From DAMCAP01 sp964369265 (GTDB lineage: Bacteria; Bacillota; Clostridia; Oscillospirales; Ruminococcaceae), in contig CAYJEV010000099.1 in NCBI GenBank assembly GCA_964369265.1, positions 1-6,129 on the forward strand: a stretch of DNA of 6,129 nt, given 5' to 3'. Positions within the stretch are counted from its first letter, which is position 1. Every line of letters begins with the position of its first letter. The notes under the pieces are model-generated. The model was not told the origin of the DNA and did not search any database. It saw only the letters and a list, made by a program, of their open reading frames with translations. The translations under genes and the position numbers were made by a program. Positions 1-6,079 of this stretch are shown piece after piece.

Positions 1-39
1 CAATTTATATTAGATTTCTTCTAAATCTAATATAAATAA
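1..39. repeat. 39-bp hairpin repeat, copy 1
   Basis: This AT-rich segment contains a perfect inverted repeat: 15-nt arms at 3-17 and 23-37 around a 5-nt loop (18-22). The same 39 bases recur at 129-167 in direct orientation with a single difference, which lies in the loop (C at 18, T at 146), so the arms are kept intact. It sits at the window edge and may belong to an element extending further left. No long T-tract follows the hairpin, so it does not look like an ordinary intrinsic terminator. Family and function are not recognised. Confidence 0.85.
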
Positions 40-85
40 CCTCCACTACGTTCCGTTTATTTATATTCCTCGCAGGGGCGATTTT
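31..85. repeat. 55-bp intergenic repeat unit, copy A
   Basis: This unit matches 6075-6129 at 50 of 55 positions, and the last 29 bases (57-85) are identical. Its first half forms a stem of 29-39 with 57-67 (11 bp); the second half (68-85) is GC-richer and unpaired in this fold. The left arm overlaps the right arm of the preceding 39-bp hairpin, so the two folds are mutually exclusive. Copy A has a C-T mismatch (40/56) where the other copy has a T-A pair (6084/6100). This is seen directly; the repeat family is not recognised. Confidence 0.8.
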
Positions 86-87
86 GA

Positions 88-130
88 TGTCCTTGCTCTC
101 GTCACTATGTGACAACCGAGCAAATGGACA
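88..130. repeat. Interrupted stem-loop inside the composite repeat
   Basis: Complementary segments nest around a three-base loop at 106-108: 101-105 pairs with 109-113, 93-98 with 118-123, and 88-92 with 126-130. The pairing is interrupted by a small internal loop (99-100 against 114-117) and by two unpaired bases at 124-125. It lies exactly between the 55-bp unit and the second 39-bp hairpin, so 1-167 reads as a chain of hairpins. It could fold in RNA or in single-stranded DNA. No coding potential or known RNA family is evident. Confidence 0.6.
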
Positions 131-167
131 ATTTATATTAGATTTTTTCTAAATCTAATATAAATAA
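129..167. repeat. 39-bp hairpin repeat, copy 2
   Basis: This is the second copy of the segment at 1-39, identical at 38 of 39 positions. Perfect 15-nt arms (131-145 and 151-165) enclose a 5-nt loop (146-150). Its last 11 bases (157-167) are also complementary to 57-67, so that arm could alternatively pair back across the stem-loop at 88-130. Sequence similarity to the repeat stops at 167, which marks the right boundary of the composite element. Confidence 0.85.
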
Positions 168-177
168 GGCAAACAAC

Positions 178-205
178 TTGACAAAAAGGCTGAAAATGTT
201 ACACT
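178..205 (+). promoter_or_regulatory. Candidate sigma-A promoter upstream of the nitroreductase gene
   Basis: A perfect -35 hexamer TTGACA (178-183) is followed after 16 bases by TACACT (200-205), a 4-of-6 match to TATAAT. Transcription would begin near 212 and carry the palindrome at 239-348 in a leader of about 180 nt. A perfect TATAAT also occurs at 225-230 but has no good -35 at the right distance. The first option is preferred because of its -35 box. Confidence 0.4.
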
Positions 206-230
206 ATATTATATAGGTGACCGATATAAT

Positions 231-389
231 ATGAATCAGTTTATAAAACAGATATTGGGCTCTATAAGTGTGTTAAAGCCTTTTGTAATGCGACAGCATT
301 ACTGCAAGCCTTTGCCTTCTTATAAAACCTACTATCTGATTTATAAATCTTCGACCCATAATAAACTAATACACCAAGAAAGGTATTGA
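231..389 (+). CDS. Doubtful 52-aa leader ORF before the nitroreductase
   Basis: An ATG at 231 opens 52 codons ending in TGA at 387-389, four bases before the nitroreductase ATG. A GGTGA sequence (216-220), complementary to the end of 16S rRNA, lies 10 bases upstream, and the candidate promoter would start transcription just before it. The peptide is basic and rich in Lys and Tyr, with no motif I recognise and no obvious membrane segment. The ORF runs across the whole imperfect palindrome at 239-348, so base pairing rather than protein may be what is maintained here. An open frame of this length can occur by chance. It may be a leader peptide, a remnant or noise. Confidence 0.22.
   Translation: MNQFIKQILGSISVLKPFVMRQHYCKPLPSYKTYYLIYKSSTHNKLIHQERY
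239..348. repeat. 110-nt imperfect palindrome / long leader hairpin
   Basis: The segment is self-complementary without indels about a centre at 293/294. Of 53 opposed positions, 37 are Watson-Crick pairs, 5 are G-T and 11 mismatch. The longest uninterrupted stems are 240-247 with 340-347, 249-254 with 333-338, 263-268 with 319-324, and the apical 285-291 with 296-302 closing a GACA loop. Weaker pairing (225-237 with 353-365, with a three-base offset) may extend it. It lies just upstream of the nitroreductase ribosome binding site. It may be a decayed miniature inverted-repeat element or a structured mRNA leader; the sequence alone does not decide. Confidence 0.75.
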
Positions 390-393
390 TATA

Positions 394-957
394 ATGGAAC
401 TAAATCCAACTTTAGAAACTATATTTAGCAGAAGAAGCATTAGAAGCTTTAAAAATAAACAAATCACAGATGAAGAGATAAACACAATATTAAAAGCAGC
501 TGTTTCTGCTCCCTCAGCAAATAATATGCAAGGGTGGTATTTTAGCGTTATTCAAAATAAAGAGCTTATTGAAGAGCTTGAGTTTGCAACTAGAAAAGGC
601 ATTATGATGTTTGGATCTGATAAAGCGAAGGCAATGGTTGCAGAGCCTGAAAGTAAACTATTATACAACGCCCCAACTTTAATTGTTATTTCGACAGATG
701 AACATGAACCAAAGCTACTAGATGTTAGTGCAGCAGCTCAAAATATACTTTTAGCTTCGTGGTCAATGGGGATAGCGTCTTGCTATTTAGGCGCAACAAA
801 ATATGCTTTTATGACTGAACAAGGCGATTATTTATCAAAATCTTCAAAAATCCCAGAGGGATATAACCATTGCGTTACAATTGCCCTTGGATATATGGAG
901 GGAAGCTTGCCTTCTATGCCTGTTCGTAAAAAAGATGTTGTTGCGTTTGTTAGATAA
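394..957 (+). CDS. Nitroreductase-family FMN protein
   Basis: The 187-residue protein is a compact member of the FMN-dependent nitroreductase family, cytosolic enzymes that reduce nitro compounds, quinones or flavins with NAD(P)H, usually as homodimers. The family signature is clear: RRSIRSF (13-19) is the N-terminal FMN phosphate-binding segment, APSANNMQ (39-46) the next flavin contact, YNAPTLIVIS (91-100) a core strand, DVSAAAQNILLAS with MGIASCYLG (110-133) the dimer-core helix and following strand, and IALGYMEG (163-170) the closing strand. An AGAAAGG site (377-383) lies 10 bases before the ATG. The gene stands alone, with a terminator after it, and is separate from the replication-gene cluster downstream. 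The physiological substrate cannot be read from the sequence; several family members do something other than nitro reduction. Confidence 0.92.
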   Translation: MELNPTLETIFSRRSIRSFKNKQITDEEINTILKAAVSAPSANNMQGWYFSVIQNKELIEELEFATRKGIMMFGSDKAKAMVAEPESKLLYNAPTLIVISTDEHEPKLLDVSAAAQNILLASWSMGIASCYLGATKYAFMTEQGDYLSKSSKIPEGYNHCVTIALGYMEGSLPSMPVRKKDVVAFVR

Positions 958-977
958 CAGACTTAACTTTTTAAATT

Positions 978-1004
978 GGCAGTGTAAAAAAACAGTGCCT
1001 TTTT
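978..1004 (+). terminator. Intrinsic terminator after the nitroreductase gene
   Basis: GGCA (978-981) pairs with TGCC (996-999), and TGT (983-985) pairs with ACA (992-994). One G-G mismatch separates the two stems, an A-rich loop (986-991) closes the hairpin, and five T residues (1000-1004) follow. It lies 20 bases past the stop codon. The short stem with a mismatch suggests moderate strength. Confidence 0.65.
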
Positions 1005-1005
1005 A

Positions 1006-1034
1006 TTTACTTTTTGAAAATTATATGATATAAT
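1006..1034 (+). promoter_or_regulatory. Extended -10 promoter for the dnaD-type gene cluster
   Basis: TATAAT (1029-1034) is preceded by TGA (1026-1028), giving a perfect TGn extended -10 element. A weak -35 (TTTACT, 1006-1011) sits 17 bases upstream of it. Transcription would start near 1041, leaving a leader of about 55 nt before the TTG at 1097. The promoter begins two bases after the T-tract of the preceding terminator, so the two units are insulated back to back. Confidence 0.65.
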
Positions 1035-1083
1035 GTAATTCAGAATTGAAAATACATCAAAAACGATACTTTTCATTCGATTT

Positions 1084-1089
1084 AGGAGG
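1084..1089 (+). promoter_or_regulatory. Ribosome binding site fixing the TTG start of the DnaD-domain gene
   Basis: AGGAGG lies 7 bases before a TTG at 1097. The frame stays open upstream to another TTG at 1046, but that one is only about 5 bases from the predicted transcription start and has no ribosome binding site. The next ATG in frame (1124) also lacks a comparable site. The start at 1097 is therefore chosen. Confidence 0.8.
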
Positions 1090-1096
1090 AAAATAC

Positions 1097-2062
1097 TTGA
1101 ATTATAGCATAAATGGCGATTCAATGATAAGAAGTTTCGCTGTGCCAGTTTTAATAAGCAATTCCTTGAAGCTTGCCTCATCTGAAGCTTTAAGGGTTAT
1201 ACTATACATAATGAGCAATACAAATGAACTGCCTAATATTGTTGAAATAGCAGAGGCTGTTGCTGTATCTCAGCTTGAAGCTAAAGAGGCAATTTCGTTT
1301 TGGATAGCTGAGGGAGTTTTAAAGTCTGATTTTACTGTTGTTGAGGCAGATAGCGAAGAGAAGCTAGAAGCAATGCGTCGACAGCTTGTATCCACAAGAA
1401 AGGTATACAAAACGGAGGAAATAGTACTTTTATGCAATGAAAATCCAGAAATTGCTGAGGTGCGTGAAATGGCAGAAGGCTTAAAAGGCAAGCCTTTAAC
1501 TCATAAAGAGATAAATGACATATTAGTATTAACTGATTTTTATTCTCTGTCTACACATTTCTTAATGACTGTGATAGGTTACTGCATGGAGCTTGGAAGA
1601 AATAGTGTGAATGAAGTTAGAGGTTGTGCTGAAAACTTTTTTGTTAGTGGAGTTGATGAAACGACAATCGATGCTTATATTGCTGACAAGCTCGATTACC
1701 ATAGAAACATAAATAAAGTTAAAGCGTTAATAGGGGCATCGCCAGACCAGTTTGCTGGAAAAGATGCTAAGATGTTAGGAAGCTGGATAAGCGAGTTTAA
1801 CATGCCAAATGAGCTTATAGTGTATGCCTATGAGATAACTAGAGCAGAGAATAAGGGCGAATATAACCTTCGTTATCAAAACAAGATAATGAAAGAGTGG
1901 GATAAAAAAGGCATAAGAACAATGACAGATGCAAAGGCTTATTATGAAACGATAAAGTCGGCTGGGCCTATTCGCACAAAAACAATTGATACAACAAGCA
2001 CTCAATCAATTTATAGAGATATTGAGGAGATGCTGGCAAATAAAACTGAAGAAAAATGGTAA
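1097..2062 (+). CDS. DnaD-domain primosome protein (DnaD/DnaB-like)
   Basis: This 321-residue protein (from the TTG) belongs to the Gram-positive DnaD/DnaB primosome family, which helps open DNA and recruit the helicase-loader complex at origins and restarted forks. Residues about 24-75 look like a winged helix, with alternating short helices and the segment ISFWIAEGVL. Two DnaD-type C-terminal modules then appear in tandem, at about 105-190 and 208-270. The second carries the family's YxxxIxxxW signature as Y260, I264 and W268, followed by the usual KKGIRT; the first lacks it. The winged helix plus two modules resembles clostridial DnaB-like proteins more than short B. subtilis DnaD, which is inference from family knowledge. 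The tail after about 290 is probably flexible. The gene leads the cluster and is followed 24 bases later by the likely partner ATPase. The family assignment is firm, but the choice between the names DnaD and DnaB is open. Confidence 0.9.
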   Translation: MNYSINGDSMIRSFAVPVLISNSLKLASSEALRVILYIMSNTNELPNIVEIAEAVAVSQLEAKEAISFWIAEGVLKSDFTVVEADSEEKLEAMRRQLVSTRKVYKTEEIVLLCNENPEIAEVREMAEGLKGKPLTHKEINDILVLTDFYSLSTHFLMTVIGYCMELGRNSVNEVRGCAENFFVSGVDETTIDAYIADKLDYHRNINKVKALIGASPDQFAGKDAKMLGSWISEFNMPNELIVYAYEITRAENKGEYNLRYQNKIMKEWDKKGIRTMTDAKAYYETIKSAGPIRTKTIDTTSTQSIYRDIEEMLANKTEEKW

Positions 2063-2086
2063 TTAAAAGGAAAGGAGGTCGCTAAA

Positions 2087-3082
2087 ATGGCATATCCAAA
2101 AGAATCGTATGAAGAAGCTCATAGAATATTAAGCGAAAGGCGAGATAATAATAGAATTATGACAGCTAGGAGAAATGCTATAGTTAAAGAGCGTTTTCCA
2201 GAGGTTGCAAGGATAAGGGCTGAAATTGCAGGTACAGGCGCAGAACTTGTTAAAAACTTAATAGCGATTGGTAATTCCCCGGCGATGTTTGAAGAGCTTA
2301 AAAATAGAAACCTAAAAAAGCAACAAGAGCTTAGAAATTATCTTAAATCTCTAGACTTGCCTGAAAACTATCTTGATGAGCAACACACTTGCAGTAAATG
2401 CGAAGATAGGGGAGTTATAGGAAGCAGAAACTGCGAGTGCTTAACTGACCTTTTAAGAAAGATTACTTATGATAGGTTAGGAGTGCCAGCTAGCTTTGCT
2501 AATTGTAGTTTTGATAATTTTTCTTTGCTTAAATATTCATCCGATAAAGAGCCTGGCACAAAGCAGAGCATACAAGAAAAGATGGCAAATGTATTAAAAA
2601 ACTCAAAAGAGTATGCCATGAACTTTAATGAAAATTCTAGCAGTATATATATGTGTGGAAATCCTGGGCTTGGCAAAACGCATTTATCAATTGCCATTGC
2701 AAAGACTGTTATAGACAAGGGATTTAATGTTATGTATCTGCCGTTTTATCAGCTTATAAATAGCTTAGAGGCTGCAAAATTTGGCAGGAGTGATGATAAT
2801 TATAACGAGCTCATAAAGACTGTTAACGAGGCTGAGTTTTTAATTTTAGATGATGTTGGAACAGAGTTTCCAAATCAGTTTGCCATAAGCACTCTATATG
2901 GAATAATCAATACTCGCCTTCTTTCAGGAAAACCGAGCTTAATCAATAGCAATTTAAGTGTTGCAGCTATTGAAGAGAGATACACTCCAAGAGTCGCTTC
3001 AAGAATAGCAGGAGAGTTTAGAGTTATCACTTTTGCTGGAACTGATATAAGGTACACAAAAGCATATAATAAGGAGGTATAA
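2087..3082 (+). CDS. AAA+ helicase loader, DnaI/DnaC type
   Basis: This 331-residue ATPase probably loads the replicative helicase onto DNA. The N-terminal region (about 1-95) is charged, helical and likely coiled. A putative zinc site follows (C102, C105, C116, C118), as in helicase-binding domains of DnaI-type loaders. The AAA+ core shows Walker A GNPGLGKT (191-198), Walker B FLILDD (251-256, with D255 and D256), a sensor-1 asparagine around N289 (INSNLS), and RYTPRVASRI (298-307) with candidate arginine finger R302 or R306. A very strong AAAGGAGGT site (2071-2079) precedes the ATG. Its place directly after the DnaD-domain gene supports a replication role over the transposon-linked IstB role, and no transposase is present. 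The length is slightly above that of B. subtilis DnaI. The protein is intact with all core motifs. Confidence 0.92.
   Translation: MAYPKESYEEAHRILSERRDNNRIMTARRNAIVKERFPEVARIRAEIAGTGAELVKNLIAIGNSPAMFEELKNRNLKKQQELRNYLKSLDLPENYLDEQHTCSKCEDRGVIGSRNCECLTDLLRKITYDRLGVPASFANCSFDNFSLLKYSSDKEPGTKQSIQEKMANVLKNSKEYAMNFNENSSSIYMCGNPGLGKTHLSIAIAKTVIDKGFNVMYLPFYQLINSLEAAKFGRSDDNYNELIKTVNEAEFLILDDVGTEFPNQFAISTLYGIINTRLLSGKPSLINSNLSVAAIEERYTPRVASRIAGEFRVITFAGTDIRYTKAYNKEV
3071..3078 (+). promoter_or_regulatory. Ribosome binding site fixing the TTG start of the Nif3-family gene
   Basis: AAGGAGGT overlaps the last codons of the helicase loader and lies 6 bases before the TTG at 3085. Only two bases separate the loader stop codon from this start, so translation is probably coupled. 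The site justifies a TTG start beginning MIVREIIDIID, which aligns with the usual Nif3 N-terminus. Confidence 0.75.
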
Positions 3083-3084
3083 CC

Positions 3085-3861
3085 TTGATAGTAAGAGAAA
3101 TAATAGATATAATAGACAGTTTCGCTCCTTTTTCTAATGCTGAGAGCTTTGATAATGTTGGCTTACTGGTTGGCAATGAAAATGAGAAAGTTAGAGCAAT
3201 ATTATTCTGCCTTGACTTAACTAATGAGGTTGTGGATGAGGCTGAGGAGTTAGGTGCAAACTTAGTGATAACGCATCACCCTGTTATATTTACACCACTA
3301 AAAAAACTTACCTCAAACATGCCAGTATATAGAGCCATTGAAAGAGGAATTAGCATTATATCGGCGCATACTAATCTTGATAAAGCTGTACCTGGAGTAA
3401 ACACAGTGCTAGCTGAGAGCTTGGGGCTTAGAAATATCGCTCCAATATCTGTTATAGATGCTGAAAAGCTAGATTATGGCTATGGCTGCGTTGGTGAGCT
3501 TGAAAGTTATGTAACAGCCGAAGAAATATCAAATTTGGTTAAGAAAAGCCTCAACATAGCTGCTGTTAGATGTTCTGATAATAGCGATAAACAAATAAAT
3601 AGGGTTGCTGTTATTGGAGGCTCTGGAGGCTCACTGCTCAATATGGTTAAAAAAATTAGTGCAGATTGCTTTGTAACAGGAGATGTAAAGCTTGATGTGT
3701 TTTACACAGCAAATGACATTGGTGTGACAATAATAGATGCTGGACACTACCATACTGAAATTGGAATAGTTGAGAAGCTAGCTGAAATTTTCTCTCCTTA
3801 TTTCAATAAAGATGAAATTCACATATCTAAAGCTAATACATCACCATATAAAATTATATAG
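3085..3861 (+). CDS. Nif3-like dinuclear metal-centre protein (YqfO/YbgI family)
   Basis: The 258-residue protein is a Nif3-family member, often annotated as GTP cyclohydrolase I type 2 homolog, although the physiological role of the family is unsettled. The bimetal-site residues are visible: H64 and H65 in ITHHPVIF, H95 and D99 in AHTNLD, and H221 and E225 in GHYHTE. The N-terminal segment AESFDNVGLLVG (19-30) is another family hallmark. At 258 residues it matches the short form (E. coli YbgI) and lacks the inserted PII-like domain of the longer Bacillus YqfO proteins. It is tightly packed between the helicase loader (2 bp) and deoC (10 bp). In many Bacillota a Nif3 gene lies near housekeeping replication or transcription genes, so the setting is not unusual. 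The family is certain and the function is not. Confidence 0.92.
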   Translation: MIVREIIDIIDSFAPFSNAESFDNVGLLVGNENEKVRAILFCLDLTNEVVDEAEELGANLVITHHPVIFTPLKKLTSNMPVYRAIERGISIISAHTNLDKAVPGVNTVLAESLGLRNIAPISVIDAEKLDYGYGCVGELESYVTAEEISNLVKKSLNIAAVRCSDNSDKQINRVAVIGGSGGSLLNMVKKISADCFVTGDVKLDVFYTANDIGVTIIDAGHYHTEIGIVEKLAEIFSPYFNKDEIHISKANTSPYKII

Positions 3862-3866
3862 GAGGG
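3860..3866 (+). promoter_or_regulatory. Ribosome binding site fixing the deoC start
   Basis: AGGAGGG lies 5 bases before the ATG at 3872 and overlaps the stop codon of the Nif3-family gene. The same frame is open back to an ATG at 3812 inside the preceding gene. The 20 extra residues from there have no ribosome binding site, and the known aldolase N-terminus begins near the later ATG. Confidence 0.8.
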
Positions 3867-3871
3867 ATATA

Positions 3872-4546
3872 ATGCTAGATTATACAAATGAGCAGATTTA
3901 CCAAAGAGTTGATCATACTTTACTAGCACCTGATGCAACAATAGAGCAGATAATTAAGCTTTGCAATGAAGCGAAGGAGCATAGAGTGGCATCAATTTGT
4001 ATAAACCCTTGCTATATACCTCTTGCTAAAAAGGAGCTTAATGGCGAAATAAATATATGCACAGTTGTTGGGTTTCCTTTAGGAGCTAACACAGCCGAGG
4101 TTAAGGCGAAAGAAGCATCAGAAGCAGTTATAATGGGCGCTAATGAGATTGATATGGTTATCAATATAGGGCTTTTAAAATCGGGCTGTTATGAAGAACT
4201 GCTTTCAGAAATAAAGCTTGTTAAGAGTGCGGTTGGAAACAAGGTACTTAAAGTTATTATTGAAACTTGTCTTTTAACAGAATCAGAGAAGAGGAAAATG
4301 TGTCAAATAGTTGAAAAATCAGGGGCAGACTTTATAAAAACTTCCACTGGATTTTCAAAAGGCGGAGCAACATTTGAGGACATTGAGCTTTTCTATGAAG
4401 AGTTAAAGGGTCGAGTTAGAATAAAAGCTGCTGGTGGAATACGAACTAGAGAGGACATGGAGAAATTCATTTCTTTAGGGGCAGACAGGCTAGGAACTAG
4501 CTCAGCAGTTAAAATATTAAACAATCAAAACACAACAGGTTACTAA
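3872..4546 (+). CDS. deoC: Deoxyribose-phosphate aldolase
   Basis: This 224-residue cytosolic TIM-barrel enzyme splits 2-deoxyribose 5-phosphate into glyceraldehyde 3-phosphate and acetaldehyde in deoxynucleoside breakdown. The catalytic set is complete: D94 in ANEIDMVIN, the Schiff-base lysine K156 in FIKTSTGFSKGGAT (154-167), and the assisting lysine K185 in IKAAGGIRT (184-192). The N-terminal DHTLL (14-18) and VGFPLGA (66-72) segments are also standard. The protein ends in TTGY; a C-terminal tyrosine contributes to catalysis in the E. coli enzyme, so the intact tail is meaningful. Length is typical of the short bacterial form. No deoB, nucleoside phosphorylase or deoR-type regulator is adjacent, so it is not in a classical deo operon. 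Expression probably follows the replication-gene promoter. Confidence 0.97.
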   Translation: MLDYTNEQIYQRVDHTLLAPDATIEQIIKLCNEAKEHRVASICINPCYIPLAKKELNGEINICTVVGFPLGANTAEVKAKEASEAVIMGANEIDMVINIGLLKSGCYEELLSEIKLVKSAVGNKVLKVIIETCLLTESEKRKMCQIVEKSGADFIKTSTGFSKGGATFEDIELFYEELKGRVRIKAAGGIRTREDMEKFISLGADRLGTSSAVKILNNQNTTGY

Positions 4547-4560
4547 GGAGGAATTGCAAA

Positions 4561-5721
4561 ATGGATTACAACAAAGAAGCATTATTAAGACACGAAAAGT
4601 ATGGTGGCAAAATAACTATCGGAAGCAAGTTTCCGCTAGAGGGCAGAGATGATTTAAGTGTGGCTTACACTCCAGGTGTTGCAGAGCCATGTCGTGAAAT
4701 TGCTAAAGACCCAGAGCTTGCGTATAAATACACAGCAAAGAAGAATCTTGTAGCTGTAGTTTCTGATGGTTCAGCTGTATTAGGACTTGGCAATATAGGC
4801 GCTAAGGCCTCTATACCAGTTATGGAAGGAAAGTCTGTTCTATTTAAGTTTTTTGCTGATGTAGATGCAGTGCCAATCTGCCTTGATACACAAGACACAG
4901 AAGAGCTTATCAGAACTGTACAGCTTATTTCACCATGCTTTGGTGGTATAAACCTTGAGGATATTTCTGCTCCAAGATGTTTTGAGATTGAAGAGCGTCT
5001 AAAAGAAATTCTTGATATTCCTGTTTTCCATGATGACCAACATGGTACAGCTATAGTTGTTGCTGCTGCAATGATAAACGCCCTTAAAATAGTTAAAAAG
5101 CCTATAGCTGATGCAAAGATAGTTGTTAGTGGTTTTGGTGCAGCTGGTGTTGCTATTATCAAGCTACTGCTTGATTTAGGCGCAAAAAATATAGTTGTAG
5201 TTGGCAGAAACGGTATTGTTTCAGCAGAAAACACTAAAGATAAAACTAGGACTGACCTAATCAAGATAACAAACCCTAACAATGAAAAGGGAAGCTTTGC
5301 TGATGCAATGGATAATTCTGATGTGTTTATTGGTGTGTCTGGCGCTGGCATATTAACAAAAGACTTAGCTGCAAGAATGGCTAAGGACAGCATTGTGCTT
5401 GCTATGGCTAATCCAATTCCTGAAATTATGCCTGATGTTGCAAAAGAAGCTGGTGTTAGAATTGTTGGAACAGGACGTTCTGACTTTGCAAACCAAGTTA
5501 ATAACTCACTATGCTTCCCAGCAATTTTCAGAGGTGCACTAGATGCTAGAGCAAAAACAATTACCGAGGAAATGAAGAGAGCGGCTGTATTTGCTATTGC
5601 TAATCTAATTGAAGAAAAAGATTTAAACGACGAGAACATTATTCCATCAATGTTTGATGAGAGAGTTGTTCCAGTTGTTGCGAAGGCTGTTGCTGAAGCA
5701 TGGACAAACTCTCAAAAATAG
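4561..5721 (+). CDS. Malic enzyme (malate dehydrogenase, decarboxylating)
   Basis: This 386-residue enzyme of the small bacterial malic-enzyme class oxidatively decarboxylates malate to pyruvate and CO2, reducing NAD(P). The active site is visible: Y36 in VAYTPGVAEPCREI, K91 in MEGKSVLFK, and metal ligands E133 and D134 (NLEDISAPRCFEIE) with D159 (HDDQHGTA, 157-164). The dinucleotide fold starts at GFGAAG (191-196). The next strand ends VVVGRNGIV (212-220); many homologs have Asp where this has Gly or Arg, which could favour NADP, an inference only. The usual SDFPNQ loop reads SDFANQ here, a Pro-to-Ala change. AAGGAGG (4545-4551) overlaps the deoC stop codon, nine bases before the ATG. The C-terminus is complete, without an added phosphotransacetylase-like domain. 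Confidence 0.96.
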   Translation: MDYNKEALLRHEKYGGKITIGSKFPLEGRDDLSVAYTPGVAEPCREIAKDPELAYKYTAKKNLVAVVSDGSAVLGLGNIGAKASIPVMEGKSVLFKFFADVDAVPICLDTQDTEELIRTVQLISPCFGGINLEDISAPRCFEIEERLKEILDIPVFHDDQHGTAIVVAAAMINALKIVKKPIADAKIVVSGFGAAGVAIIKLLLDLGAKNIVVVGRNGIVSAENTKDKTRTDLIKITNPNNEKGSFADAMDNSDVFIGVSGAGILTKDLAARMAKDSIVLAMANPIPEIMPDVAKEAGVRIVGTGRSDFANQVNNSLCFPAIFRGALDARAKTITEEMKRAAVFAIANLIEEKDLNDENIIPSMFDERVVPVVAKAVAEAWTNSQK

Positions 5722-5761
5722 TAAATTAAACAAATAACTAACCATAGGAGGAGGTATTTAT

Positions 5762-6079
5762 ATGATGACACTTTTATTGTATATGGCAATAGCCTTATTG
5801 GTGGTTGCGGTATCGCTTGCAATTTTGAATGTGAAAGTAAAAGAGGGAAAAGCGGGCACTGCCCTTTTCTATCTAACTTTGCTGTTTTCATTCGGCGTTT
5901 CAATGCTTGCTGCCCTTTCAGAGCCAACAAATATGCTTGGAGCAAAGTTTGCTTATGGTATTTATGGCATACTCGCAGTCCTCATTCCGCTTGTTTTTAA
6001 AAGTCGTAGTATGGATAAAGCAAAGGTTCAAGCTTCTCTTATGGCTGTAGGTGCAGTTTTGTTATTATTCTTTTTATAA
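5762..6079 (+). CDS. Small four-helix membrane protein of unknown function
   Basis: The 105-residue hydrophobic protein is not recognised. Four membrane segments are visible at about 4-23, 33-53, 61-79 and 87-105. Basic residues fall between segments 1 and 2 (KVKEGK) and between 3 and 4 (KSRSMDKAK), while the 2-3 turn is SEPTN. By the positive-inside rule both termini would be outside. There is no catalytic motif and no cleavable signal peptide that I can see. A strong AGGAGGAGGT (5746-5755) sits six bases before the first of two adjacent ATGs, arguing that it is translated. It follows the malic enzyme by 40 bp with no terminator between, so it is probably the last gene of the cluster. A role as a malate transporter subunit is unsupported given its size. 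The stop codon lies within the 55-bp repeat that begins at 6075. Confidence 0.75.
   Translation: MMTLLLYMAIALLVVAVSLAILNVKVKEGKAGTALFYLTLLFSFGVSMLAALSEPTNMLGAKFAYGIYGILAVLIPLVFKSRSMDKAKVQASLMAVGAVLLLFFL

Noticed and set aside
1..167. CRISPR array
   Set aside because: There are only two copies of the 39-bp repeat, the sequence between them is itself a repeat element and a hairpin, and no cas genes are present.
225..230. TATAAT as the main promoter -10 for the nitroreductase
   Set aside because: No acceptable -35 lies 16-18 bases upstream and there is no TGn extension; the TTGACA-linked box at 200-205 is preferred, though not proven.
1046..1096. Upstream TTG start for the DnaD-domain protein
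   Set aside because: It lies about 5 bases after the expected transcription start and has no ribosome binding site, whereas the TTG at 1097 has AGGAGG at ideal spacing.
2087..3082. IstB-type transposition helper
   Set aside because: The AAA+ core is similar, but the cysteine cluster, the adjoining DnaD-domain gene and the absence of a transposase favour a helicase loader.
3812..3871. Longer deoC start inside the Nif3-family gene
   Set aside because: The extra 20 residues have no ribosome binding site and do not resemble aldolase N-termini; AGGAGGG precedes the ATG at 3872.
4665..5639. 324-codon open frame on the minus strand
   Set aside because: It lies wholly inside the malic enzyme, which has every catalytic motif. 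The antisense translation is a Ser/Ile/Ala-rich string without motifs and has no ribosome binding site.
5712..5945. Minus-strand ORF of 77 codons opposite the membrane protein
   Set aside because: It overlaps a forward gene with a strong ribosome binding site and shows no start signal of its own.
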